Notes under the pieces: generated by a model
The model's database searches: none
What the model was told of the DNA's origin: nothing
What the model saw: only the letters and a program-made list of their open reading frames with translations
Program-made: the position numbers and the translations under genes
Assembly: GCF_000334915.1 (NCBI RefSeq)
Contig: NZ_AMSF01000058.1
Span: forward strand, 62,001 to 126,000
DNA from: Dyella ginsengisoli LA-4
Lineage (GTDB): Bacteria > Pseudomonadota > Gammaproteobacteria > Xanthomonadales > Rhodanobacteraceae
Reading direction: 5' to 3'
DNA length: 64,000 nt
Shown here: positions 1 to 9,310 of the stretch, piece after piece
Position numbering within the stretch: position 1 is the stretch's first letter
Layout of the letters: the number at the start of each line of letters is the position of its first letter

Positions 1-38
1 CCGCAAGGAGGTTACTCCTATACGCCATTCGCGCGTTC

Positions 39-788
39 TTACAGGTACTTCTTGAACGTCGCCGCCGCAATGCACACCGCCACGCCGAGCAACGCGGCGC
101 TGGGCAGCAGGATCAGCAACGGGTTCACGCTGACCGGCAGTGCCAGGTAAGTCACCCACGGCAGCACGGCCAATGGGATCAGGCTGGCCCTGGCGCGGTG
201 ATAGATGAACCCCGATTCGCGTCCCGCGCCGAAGCGGCGGATGTCCCGGCGCACCAGGCCGTCCACGAGGCCGACGAAGGCGGCCATCAGGAACAGCGGC
301 AGGGTCAGGCACAGCACCAGCAGCCGCACGAGGAAGACCAGCGTCGTGTAGGCCGCCGCGATCAGGTAGCTCTCCACGTTCACGTAGACCAAGCCGATGT
401 AGTAGCGGAAATCCTTGGTCGGGCGATGGCTGCCGGCGCTGGCCTGCCCCGAGGCGTCGCGTATCCAGTCCAGCAGGCCGCTCTTCACGAACAGCCAGTC
501 GTAGCCCTGCTCGACCAGCCGGTGCGCGGTGCGCCCCGGCTCCTGCACCAGCGCGCTGCGCGTGAAATGCGTGGAGAGCTGATCCAGCTCGTAGTGCAGC
601 ATGCCCTGCGCGTGGCGCCAGCCCTGCTCGGGCCAGAAGAAGTGCATGCCGACGCATTCGATCAGGATGCACAGCAGCAGCGCGCCGCACAGCACGCCGA
701 AGAAGCGGAACGGCAGCGCGACCAGGCCGGCGATCAGCCCTTGCTGTCGTTGCTGCTGGCGCTGGGCCGCGACGGCCGGATCGCTCAT
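39..788 (-). CDS. ICE membrane protein, TIGR03747 family
   Basis: 249-residue integral membrane protein of the conjugation module. Hydrophobic segments are visible near residues 20-45, 135-165 and at the C-terminal end (about 205-240), separated by a polar middle. It follows traD directly; the ATGA overlap of 4 bases suggests translational coupling. In related ICEs this protein is encoded next to the coupling protein and is thought to belong to the mating-pair apparatus. Its exact role is unknown. Family assignment rests on length, topology and position after TraD. Confidence 0.85.
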   Translation of the reverse strand: MSDPAVAAQRQQQRQQGLIAGLVALPFRFFGVLCGALLLCILIECVGMHFFWPEQGWRHAQGMLHYELDQLSTHFTRSALVQEPGRTAHRLVEQGYDWLFVKSGLLDWIRDASGQASAGSHRPTKDFRYYIGLVYVNVESYLIAAAYTTLVFLVRLLVLCLTLPLFLMAAFVGLVDGLVRRDIRRFGAGRESGFIYHRARASLIPLAVLPWVTYLALPVSVNPLLILLPSAALLGVAVCIAAATFKKYL

Positions 789-2941
789 GCTTCGGCCTCT
801 TCAGCCGCGGCCATCTGCTTGAAGTCGTCCAGCAGGTCGTCGGGCAGCGCTTTGTCCTGCAAGCCGGGGATGCCTTGGTTCTCCCACCAGTCTCCTGCCT
901 CGACGTAGTGCTGCCGCATGTAGCCGGCCAGCTCCTGCAGATCCTTCGGCATGGCTTCGTCGGGGTCGGGTGCCGGAAGCGGCATGCGGACTTTCCAGAG
1001 GTTGCCGCCCTCGGTCAGCGCGAAGCATTGCCCCTTGGGTAGTGCCACCACATGCGCGGGCTCGATCAACGGCACGCTGTTGCTGCTGATGCGGTCCTGG
1101 GTGTTGGACGTGAAGGCGGTATTGCCGTGCGGGTCGGAGCTGTCGGTGGCGCCGCTCATCAGTGCCGTGGCGTACACCTCGACCTTGGGCAGTTGTCGCG
1201 TCAGCAGCTCGGCGGTGGCGGTCTCGCGCACGCGCAGCATGAACAGGTTGTTGAAGTTGCCGACCACCTGGCCGGCCTTGGCGCGGTTGCCGATGCGCGC
1301 CTCGATGTCGCTCAAGGTCTGCGTGTAGGCCGTCACCTGCACGCCGGCACCGCCGCCCTTGTTGACCATCGGGATGAACTCGTCGCCCATGAGTTCATTG
1401 AATTCGTCGGCATGGACGTTGATCGGAATCTTGGTGCCCGCCGCGGCGCCGGGTAGCCCGTCGTCGATGCCGAACTTGTAGATGTGGCCGGCGACCGAGA
1501 CCAGATCGCTGAACATCGAGTTGCCCACCGCCGCCGCGACTTCGGCGTCGGACAGCGCATCCAGCCCCACGTAGACCACCGCGCGTTTCCGGATGACCTG
1601 CATCCAGTCGAAGATCGGCCGCGGGTCGGACAGGTCGGAATAGTTCGGTGCGAGCAGTTGCGCGATCTTGCCGGTGGTCAGCTTCTCCAGCAGCGGCAGC
1701 AGCGAAGCGACGATCTTGTCGAAGTACGTCCTGTCGTAGCGCACGGCGCTGCGCAGGCCGTCGAGCACCGGGTCATAGACGCGCACTTGGGAGAGGTACT
1801 GTTCGAGGGCCACCACGCGCTTCTCGCGCCCGATCATGTTGCGCGGGATGTTCTTGTCGTTCAGCTTGGCTTCGAGCTGGACGATGACCTCCCAGGCCTT
1901 CGGCTCGTTCTTGGCGAAGTAGTGCTGGGCGTACTCGATGAACAGCGCGTCGATGTTGATGACGTGGCGCTGGATCAGCAGGTAGTCCGGCCGCTGCCCC
2001 AGCTCGACCAGGGCGCGCGCGATGATGTTGACGAAGCGCCAGGCGAATTCGCGGAAGGCGGCGCTGTTGCCTTCGCCCGAGAGCTGTCCGGCGATGCGCG
2101 TTGCCACCTCGGAGATCCGCCCGAACCGGCCCACAGCGTTGTAGCGCGCCGAGATGTCCGGCCAGCCCAGATGGAAGACGTAGAACTCGCCTTCGCGCCC
2201 GGCGCGCTTGGCCTCCACATACATGCGCTTCAACAGGTCCGCATCGCCCTTGGGGTCGAAGACGATCACCACCTCGTGCTCGCCGCGGACCTTGCGACGG
2301 ATGTCCTGGGTGATGAACAGCTCGGCCAGCCGCGTCTTGCCGACGCGCGTGGTGCCCAGCACCAGGGTGTGGCCGACGCGCTCGCCCAGCGGCAGGGTGA
2401 CGTCGACCTCGTGCGGCTCGATGCCATGCAGGCGCGGCAGTCCGCCGACCGGCGGCAGCGGCCGCGCCGGGTTGAGCGGGCTGTCCCAGGCCAGCGCACG
2501 CGCCAGCGTCGAGACGGGAAACGGCGCGAACTCAAGCCGCTCCTCCAGCCGCCGGGCGGCCCGGTAGATCGCCGTCGGCTCGACATAACGGCGGAACTCC
2601 GGCCGGTAGGTCTGCATCAGCCGGTGCGTGTGCCGCTGCTCCCAGCGAAAGCCCCGGCCGACGAACAGCCGTTGCTGACTCACCGGCACGTCGCGGCTGG
2701 TCATCACGTAGCGCGGCAGGCGGCGGATGTTGCGGCGATAGCGCAGGATCGCCCAGGCATCGCACAGGCGAATCGCGCCGAAGGTCAGGAAGGCCAGCGC
2801 CGAGCCCAGGCCGAGCAGCGGGTTCAGCGCGAGCGACCACGGTGCCACCAGGCACAGAATCGCGGCGCCGGTGCAGACCGCCACGGTATGAAGCTCCACC
2901 GCTGGCCGCAGCAGCACCTCGACCGCATGCGGTTGGGCCAT
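785..2941 (-). CDS. traD: Conjugative coupling factor TraD (SXT/TOL type)
   Basis: 718-residue inner-membrane ATPase that brings the relaxase-DNA complex to the type IV secretion channel. Two hydrophobic segments lie near residues 20-60. The P-loop GTTRVGKT is at 196-203 and the Walker B strand VVIVFD with the following PKGDAD is at 224-233. A later segment HADEFNELMGDEF holds the conserved acidic ATPase motif. Length and motif spacing fit the TIGR03743 family. It overlaps the downstream membrane-protein gene by 4 bases and starts 8 bases after the TIGR03765 gene, so it lies in one conjugation operon. Confidence 0.96.
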   Translation of the reverse strand: MAQPHAVEVLLRPAVELHTVAVCTGAAILCLVAPWSLALNPLLGLGSALAFLTFGAIRLCDAWAILRYRRNIRRLPRYVMTSRDVPVSQQRLFVGRGFRWEQRHTHRLMQTYRPEFRRYVEPTAIYRAARRLEERLEFAPFPVSTLARALAWDSPLNPARPLPPVGGLPRLHGIEPHEVDVTLPLGERVGHTLVLGTTRVGKTRLAELFITQDIRRKVRGEHEVVIVFDPKGDADLLKRMYVEAKRAGREGEFYVFHLGWPDISARYNAVGRFGRISEVATRIAGQLSGEGNSAAFREFAWRFVNIIARALVELGQRPDYLLIQRHVINIDALFIEYAQHYFAKNEPKAWEVIVQLEAKLNDKNIPRNMIGREKRVVALEQYLSQVRVYDPVLDGLRSAVRYDRTYFDKIVASLLPLLEKLTTGKIAQLLAPNYSDLSDPRPIFDWMQVIRKRAVVYVGLDALSDAEVAAAVGNSMFSDLVSVAGHIYKFGIDDGLPGAAAGTKIPINVHADEFNELMGDEFIPMVNKGGGAGVQVTAYTQTLSDIEARIGNRAKAGQVVGNFNNLFMLRVRETATAELLTRQLPKVEVYATALMSGATDSSDPHGNTAFTSNTQDRISSNSVPLIEPAHVVALPKGQCFALTEGGNLWKVRMPLPAPDPDEAMPKDLQELAGYMRQHYVEAGDWWENQGIPGLQDKALPDDLLDDFKQMAAAEEAEA

Positions 2942-2949
2942 TTGCGCAC

Positions 2950-3483
2950 CTACTGCTCGACGCCGGTGGCCGTGATGAGCACCGGGTAGTGGCGCAGGCC
3001 CAGGCGCTGGGCCAGGTCGTCGCCGGAGACCGGCGAGAGGGTGAGGCCGGGAGCCAGCCTACGCAGCGCCGTCAGCGCGGCCACCGACTCCACGTTGACC
3101 ACTAGGCCCACGGCGCCCAGCTCGCGCAGCGCCGCCTGCCGCTGCCGCAGCCAGGCGCGCGAACGCTCGTCGTCGCCGATCAGGAACAGCGCCGTCAGGC
3201 CCGGCGCCCGGATGACGCGGCGCTGCACCTCGCCCGGCGACAGTTGCGTCGAGCGCACCGGCAGCATGGCGGCTTCGGCGTCGGCCGTGTTGCCCGCGCG
3301 AGGGGCCGGCATCGGGGCCGGCGGCGTGGCCTGATCTGGCTGAGGATTCAGCGACTGGTAGTACGGCAGCGCGGAGTCGCCGCCACGGTCTTCGACGACG
3401 ATCAGCGGCGCGGAGGCGGTCTGGGCGAAGACGGTGGTCGTGGACAGCAGACCGATGGCGGCGATGAGGACGATGTGGTTCAT
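2950..3483 (-). CDS. ICE protein, TIGR03765 family (exported)
   Basis: 177-residue protein with an N-terminal signal peptide (MNHIVLIAAIGLLSTTTVFAQ), so probably periplasmic. The rest includes a Pro/Ala-rich linker near residues 50-65 and a C-terminal alpha/beta part ending in HYPVLITATGVEQ. The start at 3483 is chosen because it gives the signal peptide and a 4-base ATGA overlap with the transglycosylase gene upstream. An in-frame extension upstream would remove the signal peptide and overlap that gene. It sits between the transglycosylase gene and traD, as in related ICEs. The biochemical role is unknown. Confidence 0.85.
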   Translation of the reverse strand: MNHIVLIAAIGLLSTTTVFAQTASAPLIVVEDRGGDSALPYYQSLNPQPDQATPPAPMPAPRAGNTADAEAAMLPVRSTQLSPGEVQRRVIRAPGLTALFLIGDDERSRAWLRQRQAALRELGAVGLVVNVESVAALTALRRLAPGLTLSPVSGDDLAQRLGLRHYPVLITATGVEQ

Positions 3484-4100
3484 GGCGTGTTGGCCTGGAG
3501 GGTTGGAACGGGAACGCCGGGGTCGAGCACGCGGGTCAGGTGCCGATGCACACTGCGCCGGTAGCGCGCCGCGGGTGCCCCGCCGGCGGGCCGGTGGTAG
3601 CGGCCGATGGCAAGCAGCCAGTCCTCGCCCGGCGTGTGCTGTTCGCGCAGGATTTCCGCAGCGATGGCGAGGTTGCGGTACGGGTCCAGCAGCTCGCAGG
3701 GCTGCGTGTAGCGATGCGTGTGGTAGCCGAGATTGACCTGGCCGAGGCCGGCGTCGATGCGATTGGCCGGCGTGTGGGCGAGCGCACGATGCAGCCCCGC
3801 GCAGGCCTCGGCGCGGGTGGCATAGCGCTGCGGCGTGCCGGCGACGTTGAGCGTCCACGGCCAGGGGATCAGACGCCCGCGCAGCTTGGCGCCGCTCTCC
3901 TGCAAGGCCACCGCGTACAGCACCGCCGCCGGCACGTCTGCACGATGCGCCGCCAGTCGATAGGCCGGCGGCGGCACTTCCCGCGCCAGAGCGGCCAACG
4001 CCCAGCCGCCGGTGGCGAGCAGCAGCGCGGCGCTGGCGCAGCGGATGGCGACGCGGGACGGCCGACGCTCCCGGCCCGGCGTACCTACTGCCGCTGCCAT
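3480..4100 (-). CDS. Conjugation-associated lytic transglycosylase-like protein
   Basis: 206-residue protein with a hydrophobic N-terminal anchor at about residues 18-40 followed by an SLT-type domain. The motif ALQESGAK holds the likely catalytic glutamate (about E68), and GLGQVNLGYH and DPYRNLAIAAEIL match the conserved core of soluble lytic transglycosylases. Such enzymes locally open peptidoglycan so that the transfer apparatus can cross it. The start at 4100 overlaps the upstream TIGR03759 gene by 16 bases. Longer in-frame starts would run deep into that gene and are not used. Confidence 0.88.
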   Translation of the reverse strand: MAAAVGTPGRERRPSRVAIRCASAALLLATGGWALAALAREVPPPAYRLAAHRADVPAAVLYAVALQESGAKLRGRLIPWPWTLNVAGTPQRYATRAEACAGLHRALAHTPANRIDAGLGQVNLGYHTHRYTQPCELLDPYRNLAIAAEILREQHTPGEDWLLAIGRYHRPAGGAPAARYRRSVHRHLTRVLDPGVPVPTLQANTP

Positions 4101-4804
4101 TGGCCGTTCACCTCGCGCACCACGGCCGGCAGATCGCCGGGGAGGCCGAGCGACAGCCAGCGCCCCGCATCGTGGTTGAGCGTGATGGTGCGGGCGCGCA
4201 CCCTGGCCGGGTCGATGCCCGCCTGGGTGGCCCACTGCCGGATGCGCGCGTCGTCCTGACGGCTGCCGACCATGTAGAGATCGAAGGCCGTGCCGGCCGC
4301 CTGCAACTGCTGCACGCGCTGCGCGCACGGCGCGCAGTCGGCCTTGACGAAGACCGCCAGGCGCCCGGAGCCGGTGTTGCCGGCACCCTGCGCCTTGGCG
4401 CCGAGCAGGCTCACGCGCGGCTGGCCGGGAAACAGGCGCTGCCACGCCGCGTCGTAGGCCCGCTGGTAGGCCAGCGTCTTGCCGACGCGCCGGGCCTCGG
4501 CCTGCACCTGCAACTCCGCGTAGCGCCTGCGCTCCTCCTCGCTGCGGGCCTCGATGCCCAGCGCCGTGAGCGGATCGAGCTGGGGCGAATAGACCCCGAG
4601 CGGCCCCTGCATCAGTTGCCGGTAACGTACCCACTCCTCGGGGTGAAGCCCCCACTCCCGCGCCTGACGCTCGTCGAGCGCCGCATCAGCGCCCGGCTGC
4701 ACCTGGGCGGGCACCATGCGCAAATTCGTCACCGGGGCCGGCTGCGCGGATGCGCCGAAAGCGGCGAACAGGACGACGGCAGCGAGCAACGGCCGCAGGT
4801 TCAT
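4085..4804 (-). CDS. ICE protein, TIGR03759 family (exported, CxxC)
   Basis: 239-residue exported protein with a signal peptide over residues 1-20. The C-terminal half, from about residue 148, resembles a thioredoxin-like fold, with VFVKADCAPC placing a CxxC pair at C157/C160. A thiol-redox or disulfide-handling role for the secretion apparatus is therefore possible but is inference. Length, order and the conserved segment WGLHPEEWVRYRQLMQGPLG fit the TIGR03759 family. It lies 9 bases after the coiled-coil gene upstream. Confidence 0.88.
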   Translation of the reverse strand: MNLRPLLAAVVLFAAFGASAQPAPVTNLRMVPAQVQPGADAALDERQAREWGLHPEEWVRYRQLMQGPLGVYSPQLDPLTALGIEARSEEERRRYAELQVQAEARRVGKTLAYQRAYDAAWQRLFPGQPRVSLLGAKAQGAGNTGSGRLAVFVKADCAPCAQRVQQLQAAGTAFDLYMVGSRQDDARIRQWATQAGIDPARVRARTITLNHDAGRWLSLGLPGDLPAVVREVNGQWQRQ

Positions 4805-4813
4805 GGCGACCTC

Positions 4814-5461
4814 CTACGGCACCGCAACGCGCTGCGTCTGGCCGTTCACCTGGAACACACCCGCCTGCGCCTCGATGGACTGCAGTTGCCAGCCGCCCTC
4901 GGCATCGCCCTCGCGCAGCAGCCGGGCGCCCGCGAGCGAGGCCGCGGCGGTGGAGGTGATCGACAGAAAGCGCTCGCCTCCACGCAGCTCCACGCCGAGC
5001 ACCCGGAACGGCGGCTCCGGCACCTTGGGCTTCGTCGCAACCGGAGCGCGCGGGCGAGCGGCGGATGCCACCTGCCGGGCCTTCTCCAGGCGGGTTTCGA
5101 TTCCGTTCACGCGCGCCTGCAGCGTCTGCAGGTCGACGGCCAGAGCCCTCGCCTCGTCGGCCTCTTCGATGCGCGTCATCCGTTCGTCCAGCGCCTGCCG
5201 CGCGGTGGCGAATTCGGCCTGGCTGATCGGCGTCGGCCGGCGCTTGTCCGCATCGGCCTGCTGTTCGAGATCGGCCACGCGCAGGCCCAGCGCGTTGACC
5301 TGCGCATCCTGTGCGCTGCTCTGGGTCTGTTCGGCGAGCCGCGACAGGCCGACGCTGTTGATGAGTGCCACGGCACTGATGAGCAGCAGCCAGAAGGCCG
5401 CGGAGATCTTGAGCCAGCGCGTGCGGGAATTGCGCTCGGATGGCGCTTGGGGAAAGGTCAT
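4814..5461 (-). CDS. ICE inner-membrane protein with periplasmic coiled coil
   Basis: 215-residue protein with one transmembrane segment at about residues 18-40 (LKISAAFWLLLISAVALINS), then a heptad-rich coiled-coil stretch (about 45-125), a Pro/Ala linker, and a C-terminal beta domain (about 145-215, RVLGVELRGGERFLSI...). It looks like a periplasmic structural component. The gene overlaps the upstream PilL-like gene by 4 bases. Proteins of this shape occur at this place in related ICEs, usually as hypothetical proteins. I assign no specific function. Confidence 0.8.
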   Translation of the reverse strand: MTFPQAPSERNSRTRWLKISAAFWLLLISAVALINSVGLSRLAEQTQSSAQDAQVNALGLRVADLEQQADADKRRPTPISQAEFATARQALDERMTRIEEADEARALAVDLQTLQARVNGIETRLEKARQVASAARPRAPVATKPKVPEPPFRVLGVELRGGERFLSITSTAAASLAGARLLREGDAEGGWQLQSIEAQAGVFQVNGQTQRVAVP

Positions 5462-6009
5462 GGCTGCATCTCCTCGGGCCGGTCGGCGTCCGGCACGGGC
5501 GTGGCGGTGCCGGGCGGGTTGGCGGAAAGGAAGGTGGGAGCACCGTGCCGGCTGAAGCAGACCTGGCGGGTCAAGTCATCGACCGACAGCTCCCAGGCGG
5601 GGTCGGCAAGGGTCAGCAAGGCATCGCGCAGCATCAGCGGACCCAGGCGCAGGTGTGCGGCGGGCAGCGGCAGCGCGTAGAGCGATGCGGCCTCGGCCGC
5701 ATCGCAGAGCCGGTAGCCGGAGCGCAGCAAAACGTGGCGCATGGCATCGCCCACGCTGGCATCAAGCATGGGCGGAATCGAGACCTCCACCGCCTGCTGC
5801 AAGAGATCACGCTGCGCGGGCTCCGGCACCAGCTCGACCAGGGTGTAGCGGCCGTAGCGGGCCACGGGCACCAGTCGCTGCTCCAAAGCTGGCTCGTCGG
5901 GTGGCGGCGCTTCTATGTGGTCAGGGGTGGCCGGTGTCGTCGTGCAGCCGGACAGCAGGCCGCTGAGCACGACGAAGATGCAGAGGAAACGAGGCAAAGA
6001 CGGCAGCAT
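5458..6009 (-). CDS. PilL-like lipoprotein of the ICE transfer module
   Basis: 183-residue predicted lipoprotein. A hydrophobic N-terminus ends in a lipobox LSGC at about residues 19-22, so lipidation in the outer membrane is likely. The body (YGRYTLVELVPEPAQRDLLQQAVEVSIPP...) matches the N-terminal PilL domain found in PFGI-1 class ICEs (TIGR03748-type), linked with a type IV pilus or transfer apparatus. The start at 6009 is chosen because it yields a canonical lipoprotein signal; an in-frame ATG at 6096 would bury it. First gene of the leftward conjugation block, divergent from the gene at 6154. Confidence 0.82.
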   Translation of the reverse strand: MLPSLPRFLCIFVVLSGLLSGCTTTPATPDHIEAPPPDEPALEQRLVPVARYGRYTLVELVPEPAQRDLLQQAVEVSIPPMLDASVGDAMRHVLLRSGYRLCDAAEAASLYALPLPAAHLRLGPLMLRDALLTLADPAWELSVDDLTRQVCFSRHGAPTFLSANPPGTATPVPDADRPEEMQP

Positions 6010-6153
6010 GTGGCACCCCACGGTGACGGGATGCCTGCACCATTGCAGAACCGTGCTGCGCGGGCTGCCGAAAATCCGAAACGCGCGGCGCCCCATTTCC
6101 CCAAGAAGGGGCGCTCGCTACACAGTTCGACCACCCAAACAAGGAGAAGGAAG

Positions 6154-6897
6154 TTGGCGAAAGACGATGCAGATAAAGCGGGCAGCACCGCCGCTGTCGA
6201 AAAAGGTCTTGGAGCGCTGGAGAGAGCCTGGGATGCCCACTGGGCGTTGCGGTTGATTTGCCTCGTCCTGTTCCTCGACATGGCCATGATGCTTCGTGCC
6301 GGTCGAGGGCTGTGGCAGTGGTCGGCCGGCGACAAGGCGCTACTGAGTGATGTGGGATGGGTCGCAGTCCTCGTCGTCGCCTTCAGCTTCGCGGTAGCCA
6401 TCGTGATCCCCGTCGTCCTGATCGTGCTGCGTCAGATCAGCGTTATCGTCCTCAGTTGGCTGCCGGGCTTTCTCACGGCTTCGGCTGAGCCGGCCTACCA
6501 GAGGCCACTGGGATATGCACCTGCACGCGACTTCCGAAACCTGGCTCTGCGCGAGAAGGACAATTTCCTGTTCCGCATGTATGAGGCACATGAACAGAAG
6601 AAGCAGGCCGAGAGACTGGCTCGGGAGCGAGCCGGCGAGCTGACGGCGGCAGCCCTTCTGGCGGCGCTGGCGGATTGGCTGCTCGTGCAGTGGATCTCCG
6701 GTAGCGTCGGCTTGATCGGCACGATCGTCGAGGCGCTGGCCGGCTGGGCGCCCATCGTCACGGCGGTCACCCTGCTGTGCGCTGGTTTCATCCTGAAGTG
6801 GGCCTGGTTCTCGGACACCCCTCCCGACGTGATCTACTACCCGCCGCTGGATCAAGAACTGCGGGACAAGGAACGGGAAGCCCGCGGGCTTTGCTGA
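6154..6897 (+). CDS. ICE membrane protein of unknown function
   Basis: 247-residue protein and the only plus-strand gene in the ICE core. I start it at TTG 6154 because AAGGAG lies 7 bases upstream and no ATG fits. Four or more hydrophobic segments are visible (about residues 28-50, 65-105, 160-190, 195-220), separated by a charged helix rich in Lys/Glu/Arg (about 138-165). The end is acidic and proline-containing (DTPPDVIYYPPLDQEL). I do not recognise a domain. Proteins with this architecture sit beside the conjugation genes in this ICE class. It ends at a bidirectional terminator. Confidence 0.72.
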   Translation: MAKDDADKAGSTAAVEKGLGALERAWDAHWALRLICLVLFLDMAMMLRAGRGLWQWSAGDKALLSDVGWVAVLVVAFSFAVAIVIPVVLIVLRQISVIVLSWLPGFLTASAEPAYQRPLGYAPARDFRNLALREKDNFLFRMYEAHEQKKQAERLARERAGELTAAALLAALADWLLVQWISGSVGLIGTIVEALAGWAPIVTAVTLLCAGFILKWAWFSDTPPDVIYYPPLDQELRDKEREARGLC

Positions 6898-6903
6898 AGA
6901 AAG

Positions 6904-6930
6904 AAGCGGCCCCCGAAGGGGCCGCCAAGT
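6904..6930. terminator. Bidirectional hairpin between convergent genes
   Basis: Stem GCGGCCCC (6906-6913) pairs with GGGGCCGC (6918-6925) around a CGAA loop. It lies between the plus-strand gene ending at 6897 and the minus-strand helicase ending at 6941. A-rich bases on the left give a short T run on the minus strand, so it can serve the helicase transcript; plus-strand termination is less certain. Confidence 0.75.
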
Positions 6931-6940
6931 TCAGCAACGC

Positions 6941-9211
6941 TCAATGCACCAACTGCCGAGCCAGTGCCACCTCCACCGAGTCGCCATCCTGGTTCAGGAC
7001 ATCGAGCCCGGATTCAGGAACGTCGCCCGAGGTGGATTGCGACACCATGATCTTCCGGGCCATCAACCCCAGGCAGGTCATCTGCGAGGAGTTGGCGTAG
7101 CCGAGGTAGATCACGCGCACCGGCTGCTTCTGGCCGATGCGCCAGGAGCGCCGGGCGGCCTGCTGCAACGAATACACGTTGTAGCCGGACTGGAGGAACA
7201 CGATGGTCGGGAACTCCAGCAAGTCCAGGCCGGTTTTCACCAGCTCGGGATTGGTGATGAGCACGTCGATGCCACGGTCCAACTGCTCGGCGATCCAGTC
7301 CTCGCGGCGGGAGGCATCCACGCTCGCGCGCAGCACCGCCACCTTGAAGCCTTCCTGCTCCAGCAGCACCTTCAAACGCGACGTGGTGTCGCGCGTGCCG
7401 GTGTAGACCGAATAGACCAGGGTCTTGCGCCCTTCTGCCTTCTCCTGCTTGCAGATCTCGATCAGCTCGCGTTCCTTGGGCATCACCTCCAGCTCGTTGA
7501 ACTGAGCCGGAACGAACGCCAAGGTGTTGCGCGTGCGCGGATGCACCACCGTTTCCGACCGGAAGCAGCAGTCCGGCCAGGCCAGCAGCACGTTGAGGAC
7601 CACACCGAGCAGCGTCGTGTCGCGCTTCGCCAAGGCCTGCTTCAGCTCCTGGGTCAGCCGACCCGCCAGATCGCGGTAGGCCGCGGCTTGCGCCGTGTCC
7701 ATCGCGACTTCGCGGAACTCCTCGTCGTAGGGCGGCAGCACGTTGCCACCGATGTCCTTCAGCTTGAGGAAGACCGTGAACGGCAGGACGCAACGCAGCA
7801 CGCCCTTGGGACCGAACCCCGGCGCTTTGACCGTGCGCACCGATACCTTGGTGCCCTTGGCCGTCTTGTGCGCCGTGCCCGCGCTCTCGGAATAGATGTC
7901 CTTGAGCACGCCGTGATCGCGCATGAACGCCATCGCGGCCGAGGTCATGCTGCCGCTCTTGGTCGGGCGGTAGCCGTCTTCGATCATCCGCCCAGGCAGG
8001 GCTCGGAACAGCAGGTGGAACAGGTCGTCGCCGTAGCCGCCCATCAGTGTGCCGGTGAGCAATAGCGTCTTGCGCGCCTTGGCCGCCAACACCCCCATGG
8101 CCTGGCCCTGTGCGGAGCCGCCGTTCTTGTACTCGTGCGCCTCGTCGGCGATGAGCAGGTCGAACGTGCCTTGGGGAAGCTGCCTCTTGATGAACTCGGA
8201 CGGCTGGTAGCCGCCCTCGCCGAAGCCGAACTCCATGTTGGCCATCGCACGTTCCATGCGGTGGGCTTGCCGGTCCGAGAAGACCAGCTCGCCGTTGCCA
8301 TCCATCAGGTTGATGAACTCGTGGATGTTGTCCCCGAGCATCGACGCGAGGAAGGCGTCACCGAACTTCTGCATCAGCTTCTGCGCGGTGACTTCGCCAA
8401 TGGTTGGAATACGCTTCAGTGCCTTGAGCACGGTCGAGGACTGGTCGCTGGCGGACAGGCCTCTGGGACGGATCAGCGTCCACAGCGGTGAGGTGCAGTG
8501 GCTGCATTTACGGCGGGACTCTTCCGCTTCTAGATCGATGGTGTTGACAGGCTCGCCGTCCAGGTCGGTGATGACATGCCCGCAAGCCGGGCAGGCCCCC
8601 ACGTCGCCGTGAGGCGTGCGCCGCCGAACGAAGACAGGCTTCCAGTGGAACCCCATCCGCATCCGCACGCGGCCCAGGACGAAGAACTCCTGGCCCTGCG
8701 CCGGCACGCCCAACTGCTCACGCAGTTTCAGCAGCTTGACCAGCGTGTCCGGGCCGTTGAGCACCCAGACCTTGGCCCCGGCCACCGTCTCCTGGATTTC
8801 GCGCCGCCACTTGTAGACCAAGTGGGGTGGCGAGAGCACCAGGGTGCGGCGGTAGCCTTCGGCGTTGAGCACGGCGGCGGTGGCAATACCCACCGTCGTC
8901 TTGCCGCAGCCCATCTCGCCGTTGACGATCGCGGCGCGTTCGCCGCGATCGACCAACAGCTCGGTGACGGCGTGGACCACATCGGCTTGCGCCGGGAACA
9001 GCTTGCGCTTGAGCGCGGCGAGGATCAGTTGCCGATGCACCCGCACCTGGCCGGTGTAGACCGGCGGATTGGCGCGGTTGAGCGAATCGAGCAGCTCGTC
9101 GCCGAACTCCGATACGAAGTCCTGCAGGCTGAGCGTGAGAGGTGAAGCGGCCGCTTCGAGCAGGTCGCCCTGCACAGCGGTTTCGGGAACAGTTTCGAGA
9201 TCGAGGGACAT
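6941..9211 (-). CDS. SNF2/DEAD-type helicase of the ICE
   Basis: 756-residue superfamily 2 ATPase. The P-loop GEMGCGKTT is at about residues 98-106 and motif II DEAH lies in LLIADEAHEYKN. A CxxC...CxxC zinc-finger-like insertion (CPACGHVI and CSHCTSP) sits between them. The C-terminal helicase half ends with the motif VI region QQAARRSWRIGQKQPVR, which is characteristic of SNF2-like proteins. It probably remodels or unwinds DNA during ICE replication or transfer; the substrate is unknown. The start at 9211 is used because the upstream in-frame ATG falls inside the leader hairpin. A boxed leader stem-loop precedes it. Confidence 0.9.
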   Translation of the reverse strand: MSLDLETVPETAVQGDLLEAAASPLTLSLQDFVSEFGDELLDSLNRANPPVYTGQVRVHRQLILAALKRKLFPAQADVVHAVTELLVDRGERAAIVNGEMGCGKTTVGIATAAVLNAEGYRRTLVLSPPHLVYKWRREIQETVAGAKVWVLNGPDTLVKLLKLREQLGVPAQGQEFFVLGRVRMRMGFHWKPVFVRRRTPHGDVGACPACGHVITDLDGEPVNTIDLEAEESRRKCSHCTSPLWTLIRPRGLSASDQSSTVLKALKRIPTIGEVTAQKLMQKFGDAFLASMLGDNIHEFINLMDGNGELVFSDRQAHRMERAMANMEFGFGEGGYQPSEFIKRQLPQGTFDLLIADEAHEYKNGGSAQGQAMGVLAAKARKTLLLTGTLMGGYGDDLFHLLFRALPGRMIEDGYRPTKSGSMTSAAMAFMRDHGVLKDIYSESAGTAHKTAKGTKVSVRTVKAPGFGPKGVLRCVLPFTVFLKLKDIGGNVLPPYDEEFREVAMDTAQAAAYRDLAGRLTQELKQALAKRDTTLLGVVLNVLLAWPDCCFRSETVVHPRTRNTLAFVPAQFNELEVMPKERELIEICKQEKAEGRKTLVYSVYTGTRDTTSRLKVLLEQEGFKVAVLRASVDASRREDWIAEQLDRGIDVLITNPELVKTGLDLLEFPTIVFLQSGYNVYSLQQAARRSWRIGQKQPVRVIYLGYANSSQMTCLGLMARKIMVSQSTSGDVPESGLDVLNQDGDSVEVALARQLVH

Positions 9212-9230
9212 GGTGATGCTCCAAAGCAAT

Positions 9231-9283
9231 GGGGCATGCACCTCCCCCACGGGGCGGTGACATGCCCCTGGGTGGGAAGAAAG
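9231..9283 (-). promoter_or_regulatory. Leader stem-loop with box, copy 1 (helicase leader)
   Basis: GGGGCATG (9231-9238) pairs with CATGCCCC (9261-9268). Inside it CACC pairs with GGTG and CCCC with GGGG, giving about 16 base pairs. The box (minus-strand CTTTCTTCCCACCC) lies at 9271-9283. Copy 1 of ten similar leaders in this gene cluster. Confidence 0.75.
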
Positions 9284-9310
9284 AAGCGGCGCGAGACCGC
9301 TGGATGCGGA

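Noticed and set aside
5440-6897. A 485-codon plus-strand version of the gene at 6154
   Set aside because: The first 238 codons run antisense through the PilL-like and coiled-coil genes and are low complexity. The TTG at 6154 with AAGGAG is far better.
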